64,000 bases of DNA from Promethearchaeota archaeon (GCA_016840165.1 JAEOSU010000009.1:1-64000); one strand, 5' to 3'; counted from the first letter of the stretch, positions 26,367 through 35,083 are shown. The notes: generated by a model from the letters alone, not told the origin. Numbers and translations are program-made.

Positions 26367-27764
26367 CTATAATCTTTTTTCCTGCATACGATATAGTAGG
26401 AATGCAAATACTACGATTAAAACTGCAATTATTATTTGAATAGTCCCACTCAATGCTCCACCAACGACATCTTCTAAAGCTAAAGAGGCAACTAATACTC
26501 CAAGTTCGAATAATGCAAGATAATTAAGAATTGCGAGAAACTTATTCTCTATTGATGATGATTTGGTATTTAGTGTATTTCTTTCACGATTTAAAGATTT
26601 TCTTATACGAGTAATTACCTCATCAGTTTTTTCTGAGAAGGTAAATCCATCGAGTTTATCAATCATTTCATTGAACATACTTGTTTTAAAGGTACTTGTA
26701 AAAAGTAAGCGTGTTATTTTCGATAAAATAACATCTTTATTTAATTCCAGAATAATTCGATTTAATTCCGTCTCTAACTCTTCTAAACGCTCGATTTTAT
26801 CCTTTAACTTAAGATTTTCTGCTTGAGCTCGCGTATCAGAAATGATACTATCAAATCTTTCGGCTACGGTCAAAATATTTTCCATATGCATCAAAATCAA
26901 GAATCTCTGAACATTACCGACTTCTGGCGCAAAAATGGTATCAATCAACATATTTTTCATCGAATCAGGGTCTAGCAACCCAGGACCGGGAATTATAACA
27001 TTTCCAGCATGCGTTATCATTACAAATTCATTTTTGTAGGGAGAGAGATTTTGAAGATTAATTTGATCTCGATAAGCTATTGGGTCCAATTCACGATATT
27101 TATCTGTCCTTAATGTTAATCCAATAGAATAGTGCGCATCTTTTCCTAATTTTTTTCCGATAAAATTATAATCTTCTCTATTAAATGTAGGTTTTGCGTC
27201 CCAGATAACCCACGTGTGATGCCATGGTTCTAAGACGGATTCCAATTTTGCTTTTCTTGGGTAATTTGCTTTTTTTAACAATTCTATAGTATTATCTCTT
27301 ATTTCAATAAATTTTTCTGTAATTGGTCTGCCTGTACTTTCGAGAATTATATTTGCTGGTTGAGAAATCTCGATAAACTCTTCAATTTTATGGTAATTAT
27401 CAAAAATTAACTCACAATGAATCACTAATACTGAACCATAGTGAATGTGTCCTTCAAGCCGGATCTTTCCCACTACGGACGGGACTGTTGAACAGGAAAA
27501 CCTATCTGACTTTCCTATCTTAAAACATACCGGTGCATACAAATGGGATTGACTCGAGATCCATTTTAATGGTTGGTGACATTTAAATCCCGTAGCTTTA
27601 TTTTTAACAGTACAATGATATCTTTTATAAATCTTTAATGAGGTTTCCGTCTCTAAAAACTCTCTTACTTCGGGAAGCGTAAAATAAAGACCTAGTTCAT
27701 AAAATTTCCAAAACACTAAAGTGACTTTAAACTCTTTTTCAGGTTCTATTTCAGTAATCTCCAT
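26367..27764 (-). CDS. Coiled-coil protein with two C-terminal membrane helices (CorA-like layout)
   Basis: A 465-residue protein with a large soluble N-terminal part (about 1-290), a coiled coil (about 305-345, DKIERLEELETELNRIILE), a second helical segment and two hydrophobic helices at the C-terminus (NKFLAILNYLALFELGVLVAS and IQIIIAVLIVVFAFLL). This resembles CorA-type channels or RMND1/DUF155-like proteins in layout. The magnesium-channel signature GMN is not present. A cysteine/histidine-rich area (YHCTVKNKATGFKCHQ and APVCFKIG) may bind a metal. It is divergent from the GNAT gene across a region with a 14-bp inverted repeat. Function unknown. Confidence 0.75.
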   Translation of the reverse strand: MEITEIEPEKEFKVTLVFWKFYELGLYFTLPEVREFLETETSLKIYKRYHCTVKNKATGFKCHQPLKWISSQSHLYAPVCFKIGKSDRFSCSTVPSVVGKIRLEGHIHYGSVLVIHCELIFDNYHKIEEFIEISQPANIILESTGRPITEKFIEIRDNTIELLKKANYPRKAKLESVLEPWHHTWVIWDAKPTFNREDYNFIGKKLGKDAHYSIGLTLRTDKYRELDPIAYRDQINLQNLSPYKNEFVMITHAGNVIIPGPGLLDPDSMKNMLIDTIFAPEVGNVQRFLILMHMENILTVAERFDSIISDTRAQAENLKLKDKIERLEELETELNRIILELNKDVILSKITRLLFTSTFKTSMFNEMIDKLDGFTFSEKTDEVITRIRKSLNRERNTLNTKSSSIENKFLAILNYLALFELGVLVASLALEDVVGGALSGTIQIIIAVLIVVFAFLLYRMQEKRL

Positions 27765-27803
27765 ATACCTTATACCATAATTATTTAATATTATAATTAA
27801 ATT

Positions 27804-27893
27804 TAGGATAAATAAAACTTTATAAAATGATATATAAAAATCTGTTAATAAGGCTCCTTAATTTACAAAAATGGTCAAATTTTATTTATCCTA
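27804..27893. repeat. 14-bp inverted repeat in divergent promoter region
   Basis: TAGGATAAATAAAA (27804-27817) and its exact reverse complement TTTTATTTATCCTA (27880-27893) face each other across 62 bases between the coiled-coil membrane protein (minus) and the GNAT gene (plus). The arms contain a TTAGGATAA core that also flanks the feoA promoter. It may be a binding site for a dimeric regulator of the DtxR kind; this is inference. Confidence 0.45.
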
Positions 27894-27953
27894 TTAAATT
27901 AATAATATAGAAGATAATATAATTTGAATAAAACTGGATAAGCTGAGAGTTTT

Positions 27954-28601
27954 TTGAATACAAATAAAAAGAATATTCCAAAAGTAGATTATGAAATCAT
28001 TATTGCAGATATCTCGGATGCAGAAGGAATTCATACTGCTTTAAAGGCGAATTTAATCGAAATAGAAGATCTTGATTTGATTTCTGAAAATCAGAGGAAA
28101 AAGTTAGAGCAAAATGGCTTTTTAAGGAAAGAAGTTGATGTTGGATATTATCAAAATCTAATTCAAAACCAAAAAACCGAAATTTATGTTGCCAAAACTA
28201 AAGATGACCAAATTCTAGGGTTTGCAAGTATTCATAAAGAGCAGACTGATATCAAAAAATTGCGAAGTACTTTAAAGAATCTTTATCTTGATAACCAGAA
28301 AATAGAAGATCTTCTTTTAAAGGAGGAGTACAAATTTATTTATCTAGATCAAATTAGTATAATAAATAAATACAAACGGAGAGGGATCGCAACTAAACTC
28401 ATGAAAGCTATCTTAGAGAATAGTCAAAACCCGATTGTTGCGTTTATCGTGAAATATCCACTTCATAATAAAGCCTCTGCATTATGGCATGAGTTTAATG
28501 ATTTTGAATTAGTCGGGTCTGCCGATGGTTATTATAAAGATAAGCAATTTCAGTGGTATATCTACATTCATTGGAATAATAGTAAATTAATTAAAAAATG
28601 A
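27954..28601 (+). CDS. GNAT-family N-acetyltransferase
   Basis: A 215-residue GNAT acyltransferase. The acetyl-CoA binding motif is YKRRGIATKLMKAILE (the R/QxxGxG/A loop), preceded by the strand YIDQISIINK-like segment LDQISIINKYK. A small-molecule or ribosomal-protein target is possible; no substrate can be assigned. The start is TTG at 27954 in the ORF track, with GAGAG a few bases upstream that may act as a weak ribosome binding site. No other in-frame start gives a better N-terminus. It is divergent from the membrane protein gene at 27764. Confidence 0.85.
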   Translation: MNTNKKNIPKVDYEIIIADISDAEGIHTALKANLIEIEDLDLISENQRKKLEQNGFLRKEVDVGYYQNLIQNQKTEIYVAKTKDDQILGFASIHKEQTDIKKLRSTLKNLYLDNQKIEDLLLKEEYKFIYLDQISIINKYKRRGIATKLMKAILENSQNPIVAFIVKYPLHNKASALWHEFNDFELVGSADGYYKDKQFQWYIYIHWNNSKLIKK

Positions 28602-28652
28602 GTCTTAATAAACTATTTTATCGATCTAACAAACGAACGATAAGTGTTTAAA

Positions 28653-28835
28653 TTACTCTTCTTCTTTTGAAGCTAAATCTTTTGCAAGCTCAACGCCTAA
28701 ATCAAGAAAGTCTTTCATAGAGTTATAAAATATATCTCCGATAAGTTCTCCATCTTCGTCAACCGACTCGAACTCATTTATTAACTCTTCTTTCCGTCGT
28801 TCTAACTCGAAATTTAGTTCTATTTCACTTCCCAT
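28653..28835 (-). CDS. Small acidic helical protein, end of lipid/activase operon
   Basis: A 60-residue acidic protein (MGSEIELNFELERRKEELIN to LAKDLASKEEE) with predicted helices and no cysteine or membrane segment. It is the last gene of the minus-strand operon and starts 17 bases after the degenerate acyltransferase stop, with GGAGG-like bases (AGGGAGGAC read on the minus strand) upstream. The size and position suggest a small partner protein. Function unknown. Confidence 0.65.
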   Translation of the reverse strand: MGSEIELNFELERRKEELINEFESVDEDGELIGDIFYNSMKDFLDLGVELAKDLASKEEE

Positions 28836-28852
28836 TTATATCGTCCTCCCTT

Positions 28853-29548
28853 TTATTCTTCCATAGGTTGGATTTTGAGAGATTCAATAATATTGACAAT
28901 ATCTTCAGCAAGTTCATATCTTTGATCTCGATATTTCTCTCGATTTAATCGTCTCTCTATTGGTAAAGGTGTTCCCACTTTAACTCTGATCCCTTGTGCA
29001 TCAAACATATTTAATATCTTGGTCTTTTCGGTGTATATTGCAAGTGGAATAATTGGTGCTTCTCCCGCAACGGCAAACTTAATAATGCCTGCCATTGCTT
29101 TTATTTGGACATCTCTTTCCAATTTAGATTCTGGAGTCATTGCAACAAGATCCCCCACTTCATTTAAGTAATGGAATACCTTATCGATTGGTTCCGTATC
29201 TTCCTTATCTAATGTGCTTCGAAACATACCTAAAGATTTAAGAATCGGACCGTACATTTGATTTTTCATGAGTTTATGGTGAACCATGAAATGAATCCTT
29301 CTACCAGAAACTTGACTGATGATAAGCATATCTCTTAATGCATTATCGCTTATAGTTGTTAAAATCGCTTTGCCCATTAATGGAACATTTTCTTTACCTT
29401 CAATTTTTAGGTCTGCTAAAGCAGAGAGCCCAAATGCACCAATACCCTTCACTGCCCCATAAAAAATATCTTCCATTAAATCCTTACTTATAAGCTTGTC
29501 TTTCCCCTTAGTTTCTTCTTCTACTGGCGTTTCTACATTTTCTTCCAT
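28853..29548 (-). CDS. Degenerate PlsC-like acyltransferase (HX4D lost)
   Basis: A 231-residue protein in the size range of 1-acylglycerol-3-phosphate acyltransferases. The region that should carry the catalytic NHxSxxD motif reads ISDNALRDML, so the catalytic histidine is Asp68 while the aspartate (D73) stays. The FPEGTR motif is also altered to MTPESKLE. The surrounding fold pattern (GKAILTTIS, RIHFMVHHKLMKNQMYGPIL, APIIPLAIYTE) still follows the family. It is therefore probably a non-catalytic pseudo-acyltransferase, perhaps a regulatory or substrate-binding partner of the double PlsC enzyme in the same operon. Confidence 0.78.
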   Translation of the reverse strand: MEENVETPVEEETKGKDKLISKDLMEDIFYGAVKGIGAFGLSALADLKIEGKENVPLMGKAILTTISDNALRDMLIISQVSGRRIHFMVHHKLMKNQMYGPILKSLGMFRSTLDKEDTEPIDKVFHYLNEVGDLVAMTPESKLERDVQIKAMAGIIKFAVAGEAPIIPLAIYTEKTKILNMFDAQGIRVKVGTPLPIERRLNREKYRDQRYELAEDIVNIIESLKIQPMEE

Positions 29549-29562
29549 TTTTTTTACCTCAA

Positions 29563-29757
29563 TTATAATTTGTCTATAAATAAATTTACTTCCTCCATTC
29601 GCCTCTCATAATATTCCTTCAAATCTTTTTCAGAAACGAATGTTGGTATTACTTTTTCGGTGTATAAATCAAAAATCGTTGATAATTTCATTTTATGCTT
29701 GATATTATCAAAAAAATCTTCACCCATTTCTCTTAATTGTTTGATGAATTCTGCCAT
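29563..29757 (-). CDS. Small helical protein in lipid/activase operon
   Basis: A 64-residue charged helical protein (MAEFIKQLREMGEDFFDNIK to YYERRMEEVNLFIDKL). It has no cysteine or membrane segment. It lies between the BadF-type activase (26 bases upstream) and the degenerate acyltransferase (14 bases downstream), with a purine-rich sequence before the ATG. Along with the 60-residue gene it may be a subunit of the operon's complex. Function unknown. Confidence 0.65.
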   Translation of the reverse strand: MAEFIKQLREMGEDFFDNIKHKMKLSTIFDLYTEKVIPTFVSEKDLKEYYERRMEEVNLFIDKL

Positions 29758-29783
29758 TTCATATACACCTCTTAATTATTTAA

Positions 29784-30809
29784 TTATGTTAATTGATCCC
29801 ACTTTCCACATCTTGAACCCCAGCGAGCAATAATCTTATTGTCTTGTTCGGGCATTCTTACTTGTACAATCTCACAATTATTAGGACAGTCACCACAATG
29901 GAAAGTAGATGTTTTGAATTCGATATCCGAGACTTCCAATCCACGGAATACGGTTTCACTTCCGTGCTCTGTATAGTAATCTCTGACTAAAATTGCCATT
30001 CCTAGAGCACCCATCAAAACGTTATATTTTGGTACGATTACCTTGCATCCTAAGTGGCGCTCAAATGCTTGAATTATCCCTTTATTATATGAAACGCCAC
30101 CTTGAAATACCACAGGTTCATCTAATTCCTTTCCCTTTCCTACATTATTCATATAGTTTCTTACTAAAGAATCGCACAATCCTGCAATGATATCTTCTTT
30201 TGAATAACCTGCGTTTTGTTTATGAATCATATCCGATTCTGCAAAGACTGTGCATCTCCCCGCAATACTCACGGGGTTTTTAGACTGTATAGCATAATCT
30301 CCAAAATCCTCGATAGGAATACCTAATCGTGCTGCTTGATGATCAAGAAAAGAACCCGTGCCTGCAGCACAAACCGAATTCATAGCAAAATCAACTATTA
30401 TGCCATCCCGGAGGATAATAATTTTTGAATCTTGTCCTCCAATTTCTAATATAGTCCTTACATCAGGATACATTGACTGGGTAGCAACCGCATGAGCAAT
30501 TATTTCAGTTTTAGCTAAATCTCCACCTACCACTGCTTTCGTTAAATAACGGGCTGAGCCCGTGGTTCCACAACATTTTATCGCATAATCATGGAGATTT
30601 GGATCCTCTTCTATTTTATCACGTAATTCTGACATTCCTGCTTTCGCAGAATCAATAGGAGAACCGCGATTACGCAAAAATACACTAGTAAGAACTTCTC
30701 CATTAATATCCATTAAAACGAATTTACAAGATACGGATCCGATATCAATTCCTAAAAAAGCCTCTTTCTTTCCCTCTTCACTTTTTACTTTATTAGATAC
30801 TTCAACCAT
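29784..30809 (-). CDS. BadF/BcrA/HgdC-type ATPase (dehydratase/reductase activase)
   Basis: A 341-residue ASKHA-fold ATPase of the BadF/BadG/BcrA/BcrD family. It has the ATPase motifs FLGIDIGSVSCKFV and LEIGGQDSKII, then two cysteines, C147 in NSVCAAGTGSF and C186 in AGRCTVFAESD. Their 39-residue spacing equals that of the bridging [4Fe-4S] cysteines in HgdC. These archerases use ATP to inject one electron into HgdB-type partners. A C-terminal cysteine motif (FHCGDCPNNCEI and GSRCGKW) may hold a further cluster. It starts eight bases after the HgdB-like gene and so forms an activase/partner pair. Confidence 0.92.
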   Translation of the reverse strand: MVEVSNKVKSEEGKKEAFLGIDIGSVSCKFVLMDINGEVLTSVFLRNRGSPIDSAKAGMSELRDKIEEDPNLHDYAIKCCGTTGSARYLTKAVVGGDLAKTEIIAHAVATQSMYPDVRTILEIGGQDSKIIILRDGIIVDFAMNSVCAAGTGSFLDHQAARLGIPIEDFGDYAIQSKNPVSIAGRCTVFAESDMIHKQNAGYSKEDIIAGLCDSLVRNYMNNVGKGKELDEPVVFQGGVSYNKGIIQAFERHLGCKVIVPKYNVLMGALGMAILVRDYYTEHGSETVFRGLEVSDIEFKTSTFHCGDCPNNCEIVQVRMPEQDNKIIARWGSRCGKWDQLT

Positions 30810-30816
30810 TTCTTTT

Positions 30817-32004
30817 TCACTCCGCTTGAATTAACTGAGCTATTTCGTTATAAAATTCCCCACCATATTGTGGATATATTTTCTTTTGGCCGTTTGCCAT
30901 AAATTCTGGTGTACTTTTAATCTCTCTATCACGTCTCGCTTCCAATAAATCATAAAATGCCTCTAATCTAGTTCGAAATCCTTCTTGACCGCTCTGCTCA
31001 TCAAAAGAAAAATAAATTACTGGAAGGTCGTAAATTTTCTTGAGTTTATTGGTAATTATTGTTCGGGCTGTAACCTCAGGCATACAAGTGAAAGGGTACG
31101 AATGAATGAATCCATCGAATCCCGCATTTGCCTTATCAATATATTCGCCTAATACCCATACACATTCTCCGCCAATATCCATAGGCATATATGGTTTAGC
31201 CAAATGTTCAAGCCATTTGCGGTGATAATTCAAATGAAATTTATGGACAACCCAGTCATATAAACTCAAACTCTGGTGGACCTCGACTCCCATCTCACCT
31301 AATTTTCTTCGAATGTCAAGATTCACATAAGGTTCCAAGCTTATATGTATCTCACCAGAAAGACCAACTCTTAATGGGGTTCTCGATCTATCAATATCGA
31401 TTGAATTGAAATCATCTTTAATAATTTTTTTAAAACTACGCAATTCCACTAAAGTGTTAGCCTTATCAAGTTTTTGTAATAATTCATTCACAACTCGTGT
31501 TGTGTCGCCTAAATTACGCTCATACGCACGAAATAAGCCTTCGGCGGTCTGAATATCATTTAATAACTTTGCTTTTTTCAAAAAGTAAATAACTGCTTTT
31601 ATATATTTCGAATAGATAAATAAATCTTTTCGACCACTTACTTCTTGTAAGGTCTTAATCCAGTGAAATTCCAATAGATCTGCTTGATCTAATGGAATTA
31701 CGCGAATATTTTTATATCCCATATCTCGTAAAATGCGTTCTTGGACACTTGCATAAAAACCGAAACGACATGGTCCGCAATCAATTGCCATTACAAGAGT
31801 ATCAGCACCCTTTTTAATTGCACTAACAAAATCACCAAGAGTAGCTTTAAACGGAAAACATACGAATTCAGGACTGTATTTTACTCCGATTTTAATCGCT
31901 TCACGATTTGTGGGATCGGGAAGGACAACATCTAAATCTAATGCTGTGAATAATGTCTTGAAGGCGACCCAGTTAGGTCCCATGTTTGGAAAGGAAATTA
32001 GCAT
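30817..32004 (-). CDS. HgdB-like 2-hydroxyacyl-CoA dehydratase-related protein (COG3581-like)
   Basis: A 395-residue protein of the 2-hydroxyglutaryl-CoA dehydratase-related group often called CoA protein activase. Conserved cysteines occur in PEFVCFPFKATLGDF and AIDCGPCRFGFYASVQERIL, with a later one in YPFTCMPEV, a set suitable for a [4Fe-4S] or double cluster. The family is found fused behind BadF and DUF2229 modules in large anaerobe proteins, including the plasmalogen synthase PlsA. Here the module stands alone, eight bases before the activase gene. It follows the DUF2229 gene with a gap of about 180 bases, where a second promoter may lie. Substrate unknown. Confidence 0.85.
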   Translation of the reverse strand: MLISFPNMGPNWVAFKTLFTALDLDVVLPDPTNREAIKIGVKYSPEFVCFPFKATLGDFVSAIKKGADTLVMAIDCGPCRFGFYASVQERILRDMGYKNIRVIPLDQADLLEFHWIKTLQEVSGRKDLFIYSKYIKAVIYFLKKAKLLNDIQTAEGLFRAYERNLGDTTRVVNELLQKLDKANTLVELRSFKKIIKDDFNSIDIDRSRTPLRVGLSGEIHISLEPYVNLDIRRKLGEMGVEVHQSLSLYDWVVHKFHLNYHRKWLEHLAKPYMPMDIGGECVWVLGEYIDKANAGFDGFIHSYPFTCMPEVTARTIITNKLKKIYDLPVIYFSFDEQSGQEGFRTRLEAFYDLLEARRDREIKSTPEFMANGQKKIYPQYGGEFYNEIAQLIQAE

Positions 32005-32184
32005 TATTTATTCGTTTTTTGCGGGTGTCTTGCTTTTTACTTAACTATGTATTTTAATAAAAACAGTCTTATATAAAAAATTACCCATTAACTTCAGAAT
32101 CTCAAAAGTATGATAGCTTCTATTAAAATGTTATAATTTTTTTATTAAATTTAAGAATAAATCCAAGTCTTTTGAGGATAGTAA

Positions 32185-33258
32185 TTAAGTCGCTTCATAG
32201 AAATTAATTTTTGATTTCCATCTCGGTTCCAACCCAAGTTTTTTTCTCTTTCTACGAACCATTTCAACAAAACTTTCAATTCGGGTCATCATTCCTGCCT
32301 CTCCAGAATGTTCGTCCATAATTATTTCTAGAAATGGTAATCCAACCACTTTCATATCGCGCATTATTAGTTCGGAGATAAGACTGTCAGGACCGCATGC
32401 AAAACTTATTAGAAAGATTACCCCATCAATCTCGTTTCGACCTTTAGTGAGAAAAAAGCGTATCGCCTGCATAATCTCTTCCTCATGTCGCCAATAATTT
32501 CTTAGAATTCCTCCTCTAGGATTGACAATAACAGGTTTTTTAAACAAATATTCTGGGAGATTTTCGATAGTAAGTACTTCCACACCTTGGTTATGCAACT
32601 TTTTAATAAAATCCAAATTGATGAAGGTATCAAATATATTATAGGCATGTCCAAGTAATAAAAAGCGGATATCCCCTTGTACTTTCTTTTTTGGTAATTT
32701 AAAGGGTAAACTACGTTGAACGAGACGTAAGGCATGATTCACAGAGCCCCCCTCTCGTAAAAACCTGTGATAATCATCAAAATAGGTTTGCGCTTTATTA
32801 TATGCGTCGAGAGATGCATTTTGTCCCTTTCCCAATTGTTTTCCAAGTTCTATTGCAGATGTAGAAATGGGAAAATCTTTTACATTTACTTCAAAATTCA
32901 AAATTTTTGGTATAGGCAAGATTTTGATTACATCGGGTAATGATAAAAACTTAGGACAAAAGTAGGATTCTGGAACTTCAGAAACATATCGTGGGACAAA
33001 AATAAAATCTAAATCAGGATTTGCTTCAACTAATTTGAGAACTTGACCATAATAAATTTTTACGGGAATACACAATTCTCCAAATCCATGTGTAACTCCT
33101 TCCTCAACAATTTTTTTGTTTGTAGGAGGACTGAGTACGATCTCTGCATCTAATTCTTCCAATAATTTTTTCCAAAAAGGATAGTAACGATAATAATGAA
33201 GAGCTCTTGGAATTCCGACTTTATATCGCTTTTTAACACCAATATTACTTAAAGCCAT
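32185..33258 (-). CDS. DUF2229 acyl-CoA dehydratase activase-related protein (COG3580-like)
   Basis: A 357-residue protein of the DUF2229 family. It opens with YKVGIPRALHYYRYYPFWKK and has SPPTNKKIVEEG and GELCIPVKIYYGQVLKLV, which are the family's hallmarks. Cysteines in GELCIPVK, SYFCPKFLSL and SFACGPDSL may bind an Fe-S cluster. In bacteria the domain is usually fused with BadF and HgdB-like modules in one protein of over 1000 residues. Here it is a separate gene starting 20 bases after the tandem PlsC gene, so the cluster looks like a split version of those multidomain proteins. Confidence 0.85.
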   Translation of the reverse strand: MALSNIGVKKRYKVGIPRALHYYRYYPFWKKLLEELDAEIVLSPPTNKKIVEEGVTHGFGELCIPVKIYYGQVLKLVEANPDLDFIFVPRYVSEVPESYFCPKFLSLPDVIKILPIPKILNFEVNVKDFPISTSAIELGKQLGKGQNASLDAYNKAQTYFDDYHRFLREGGSVNHALRLVQRSLPFKLPKKKVQGDIRFLLLGHAYNIFDTFINLDFIKKLHNQGVEVLTIENLPEYLFKKPVIVNPRGGILRNYWRHEEEIMQAIRFFLTKGRNEIDGVIFLISFACGPDSLISELIMRDMKVVGLPFLEIIMDEHSGEAGMMTRIESFVEMVRRKRKKLGLEPRWKSKINFYEAT

Positions 33259-33278
33259 CGCAAGAGTCCTTTTGCTAA

Positions 33279-34949
33279 TTATGCGTCCGGAGTATCATAG
33301 AGCATTAAGTCTTTAATTTGAGCCATCATATTATCCGTTAACCGTTTCAGTTCTTCGTAATCAGGCATAGGTTTACCCCAATATTTTTTATGTTCTAAGA
33401 AAACTGGTCCGGCTTTGAATATATTACCTTTGTAGAAATTTATGTTCTTTGCATGTTTCGGATAAGTATTTTCAGTACCAGTGACACCAACTAACACGAT
33501 CGGTACTTGAGCTTCAATTGCCAACCGTATTGCCCCCGTATGAGCATCCAATAACTCGCCATTACCAGGATTTGTTGTTCCCTCTGGATAGATGGTTACT
33601 ATTTGCCCTTTACTAAGTAAATATCTAGCATAATTAAATGAATCCACATCGTGGGCTCCTCTTCTTAATGGAAAGGCAAAATGGGTTCTTACCCATGCAT
33701 TTACTACAGGGATTTGAAATAAGGACTGCTTAGACATTTGCCAAATTGGTCTTTTCTTATGAATTCCAAAAGCAGTTGCGAGCATAATTACATCCCATTC
33801 AGAATTGTGATTCGTACAGAGTATAAATGCCCCTTCATCAGGGATGTTTTTCTCCCAATCTATGACACGGTAGGGAGCCATAATATCACACCACCTATTC
33901 ACTACCTGAGCCGAAAACATATATATAGTCTCTTTAAATTTCCAATCAATCTTCAATTCCTCTAAACTTCTAATTAATGCATACCATGAATCATCAATCA
34001 ATTGTAGTGTTCCTTTCAATAAATCCTTTCCATATGTTTTCAGATTAAATTTTGACTTCTGTTCAACATCTTCTGGTGATCCAATCGAAAGCTCCTCCTG
34101 TGGTTTTCCATAAATCCCTTGCCTTAATTCATATATTACTGTTCTTAATTCATTGGTCAATCTCCTTATGTCATCATATGACATCTTATCAACATCGTAT
34201 TTGTCATAGTATATAGGTTCTCCTACTCGCGCGATTACTTGAGTTGGTTTCATCACTAATTTTCCTTTTGGTAATGCATTCTGCGAACCAATTATTGCCA
34301 TTGGGACAATAGGGCAATCCATCTCTAAAGCTAAACGCACTGCTCCTGTCTTGAATTCACCGATATTCTCATCGTGGGCGCGAGTTCCTTCTGGAAAAAT
34401 ACCGACTACTTCACCTTCACTTAATAAATCCTTTGCATATTGCCAACCAAGTGTTGGATTCTCTCGATCTAATTTAAATGCACTTAAATTAGTAAATAAA
34501 GTTCTAACTATAGGGGTCTTGAAATTATCTAATTTACTCATCCAATGAATATGGCGATGCATGGCTGCTCCACAGAAAAACGGGTCCAAATGACTGTTAT
34601 GAGTACTTACGAGAATAACGGGGCCCCATTCTGGAAAGAGGTTCTTCTTTGGATATTCGGCTTTGAAGTTCCAAAACATCCTAGCTGCAAGTTTAACATA
34701 TATATATGCCGCCCACCATTGAAATCTCTTTTCTAAGTGAGTGAGATTCAACCGCTCGATAATATCCCGGTAGATATTATTGATTGAGTCGATTGGATTG
34801 TATTTTAAAAGCTTATAGAGAACATTTTCATGCGTTTTATCCAGCTTCAAATCTCCTTTAAGTTTTTCCTCTATTATTCTTTCTGGCTCGTAGTCATAGT
34901 CCTTTGAGACGACTTGCTTTGGTTTTTGCGTTTGTTTTTCGAGTTCCAT
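33279..34949 (-). CDS. Tandem PlsC-domain acyltransferase
   Basis: A 556-residue protein with two 1-acylglycerol-3-phosphate acyltransferase (PlsC) domains. The first domain has HNSHLD (H117 to D122) with GIFPEGTRAHD; the second has HNSEWD (H381 to D386) with TIYPEGTTNPG. Both therefore keep the HX4D charge relay and the phosphate-binding EGT motif. Such enzymes transfer acyl groups from acyl-CoA or acyl-ACP to a lysophospholipid or glycerol phosphate. Two complete domains in one chain is unusual. An N-terminal 90-residue extension has no obvious membrane helix. It is first in the operon of seven genes, behind a leader with a hairpin and a promoter-like repeat. Confidence 0.92.
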   Translation of the reverse strand: MELEKQTQKPKQVVSKDYDYEPERIIEEKLKGDLKLDKTHENVLYKLLKYNPIDSINNIYRDIIERLNLTHLEKRFQWWAAYIYVKLAARMFWNFKAEYPKKNLFPEWGPVILVSTHNSHLDPFFCGAAMHRHIHWMSKLDNFKTPIVRTLFTNLSAFKLDRENPTLGWQYAKDLLSEGEVVGIFPEGTRAHDENIGEFKTGAVRLALEMDCPIVPMAIIGSQNALPKGKLVMKPTQVIARVGEPIYYDKYDVDKMSYDDIRRLTNELRTVIYELRQGIYGKPQEELSIGSPEDVEQKSKFNLKTYGKDLLKGTLQLIDDSWYALIRSLEELKIDWKFKETIYMFSAQVVNRWCDIMAPYRVIDWEKNIPDEGAFILCTNHNSEWDVIMLATAFGIHKKRPIWQMSKQSLFQIPVVNAWVRTHFAFPLRRGAHDVDSFNYARYLLSKGQIVTIYPEGTTNPGNGELLDAHTGAIRLAIEAQVPIVLVGVTGTENTYPKHAKNINFYKGNIFKAGPVFLEHKKYWGKPMPDYEELKRLTDNMMAQIKDLMLYDTPDA

Positions 34950-34973
34950 AATTTCTCAACTCTACGAATTATT

Positions 34974-35007
34974 AAAAAAAGGGCTAAAATTTAATAAAGT
35001 CCCTTTT
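34974..35007 (-). terminator. Terminator-like hairpin in the leader of the acyltransferase operon
   Basis: Read on the minus strand, AAAAGGG (35007 to 35001) pairs with CCCTTTT (34983 to 34977), and the hairpin is followed by further T residues up to 34974. It lies between the promoter-like repeat at 35041 and the ATG at 34949. It looks like an intrinsic terminator or attenuator placed before the first gene. Archaea do not usually rely on hairpins, so it may be incidental. Confidence 0.35.
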
Positions 35008-35040
35008 CAAGTGTAATTATCTTTACTTAAAGATCCTTTT

Positions 35041-35083
35041 GTTTTTATATTTATTCATTTAATTAATATGCAATTAAGTATGA
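35041..35083 (-). promoter_or_regulatory. Promoter-like repeat upstream of the acyltransferase operon
   Basis: This 43-base element matches 36 of 43 positions of 36050-36092 with no gap, counted by eye. Read on the minus strand it ends with AATAAATATAAAAAC, a good TATA box with purine-rich flank, and begins TCATACTTAAT. It lies about 95 bases before the PlsC ATG, so transcription would leave a leader of roughly 70 bases. The copy 1 kb away precedes the HAD gene. Confidence 0.55.
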
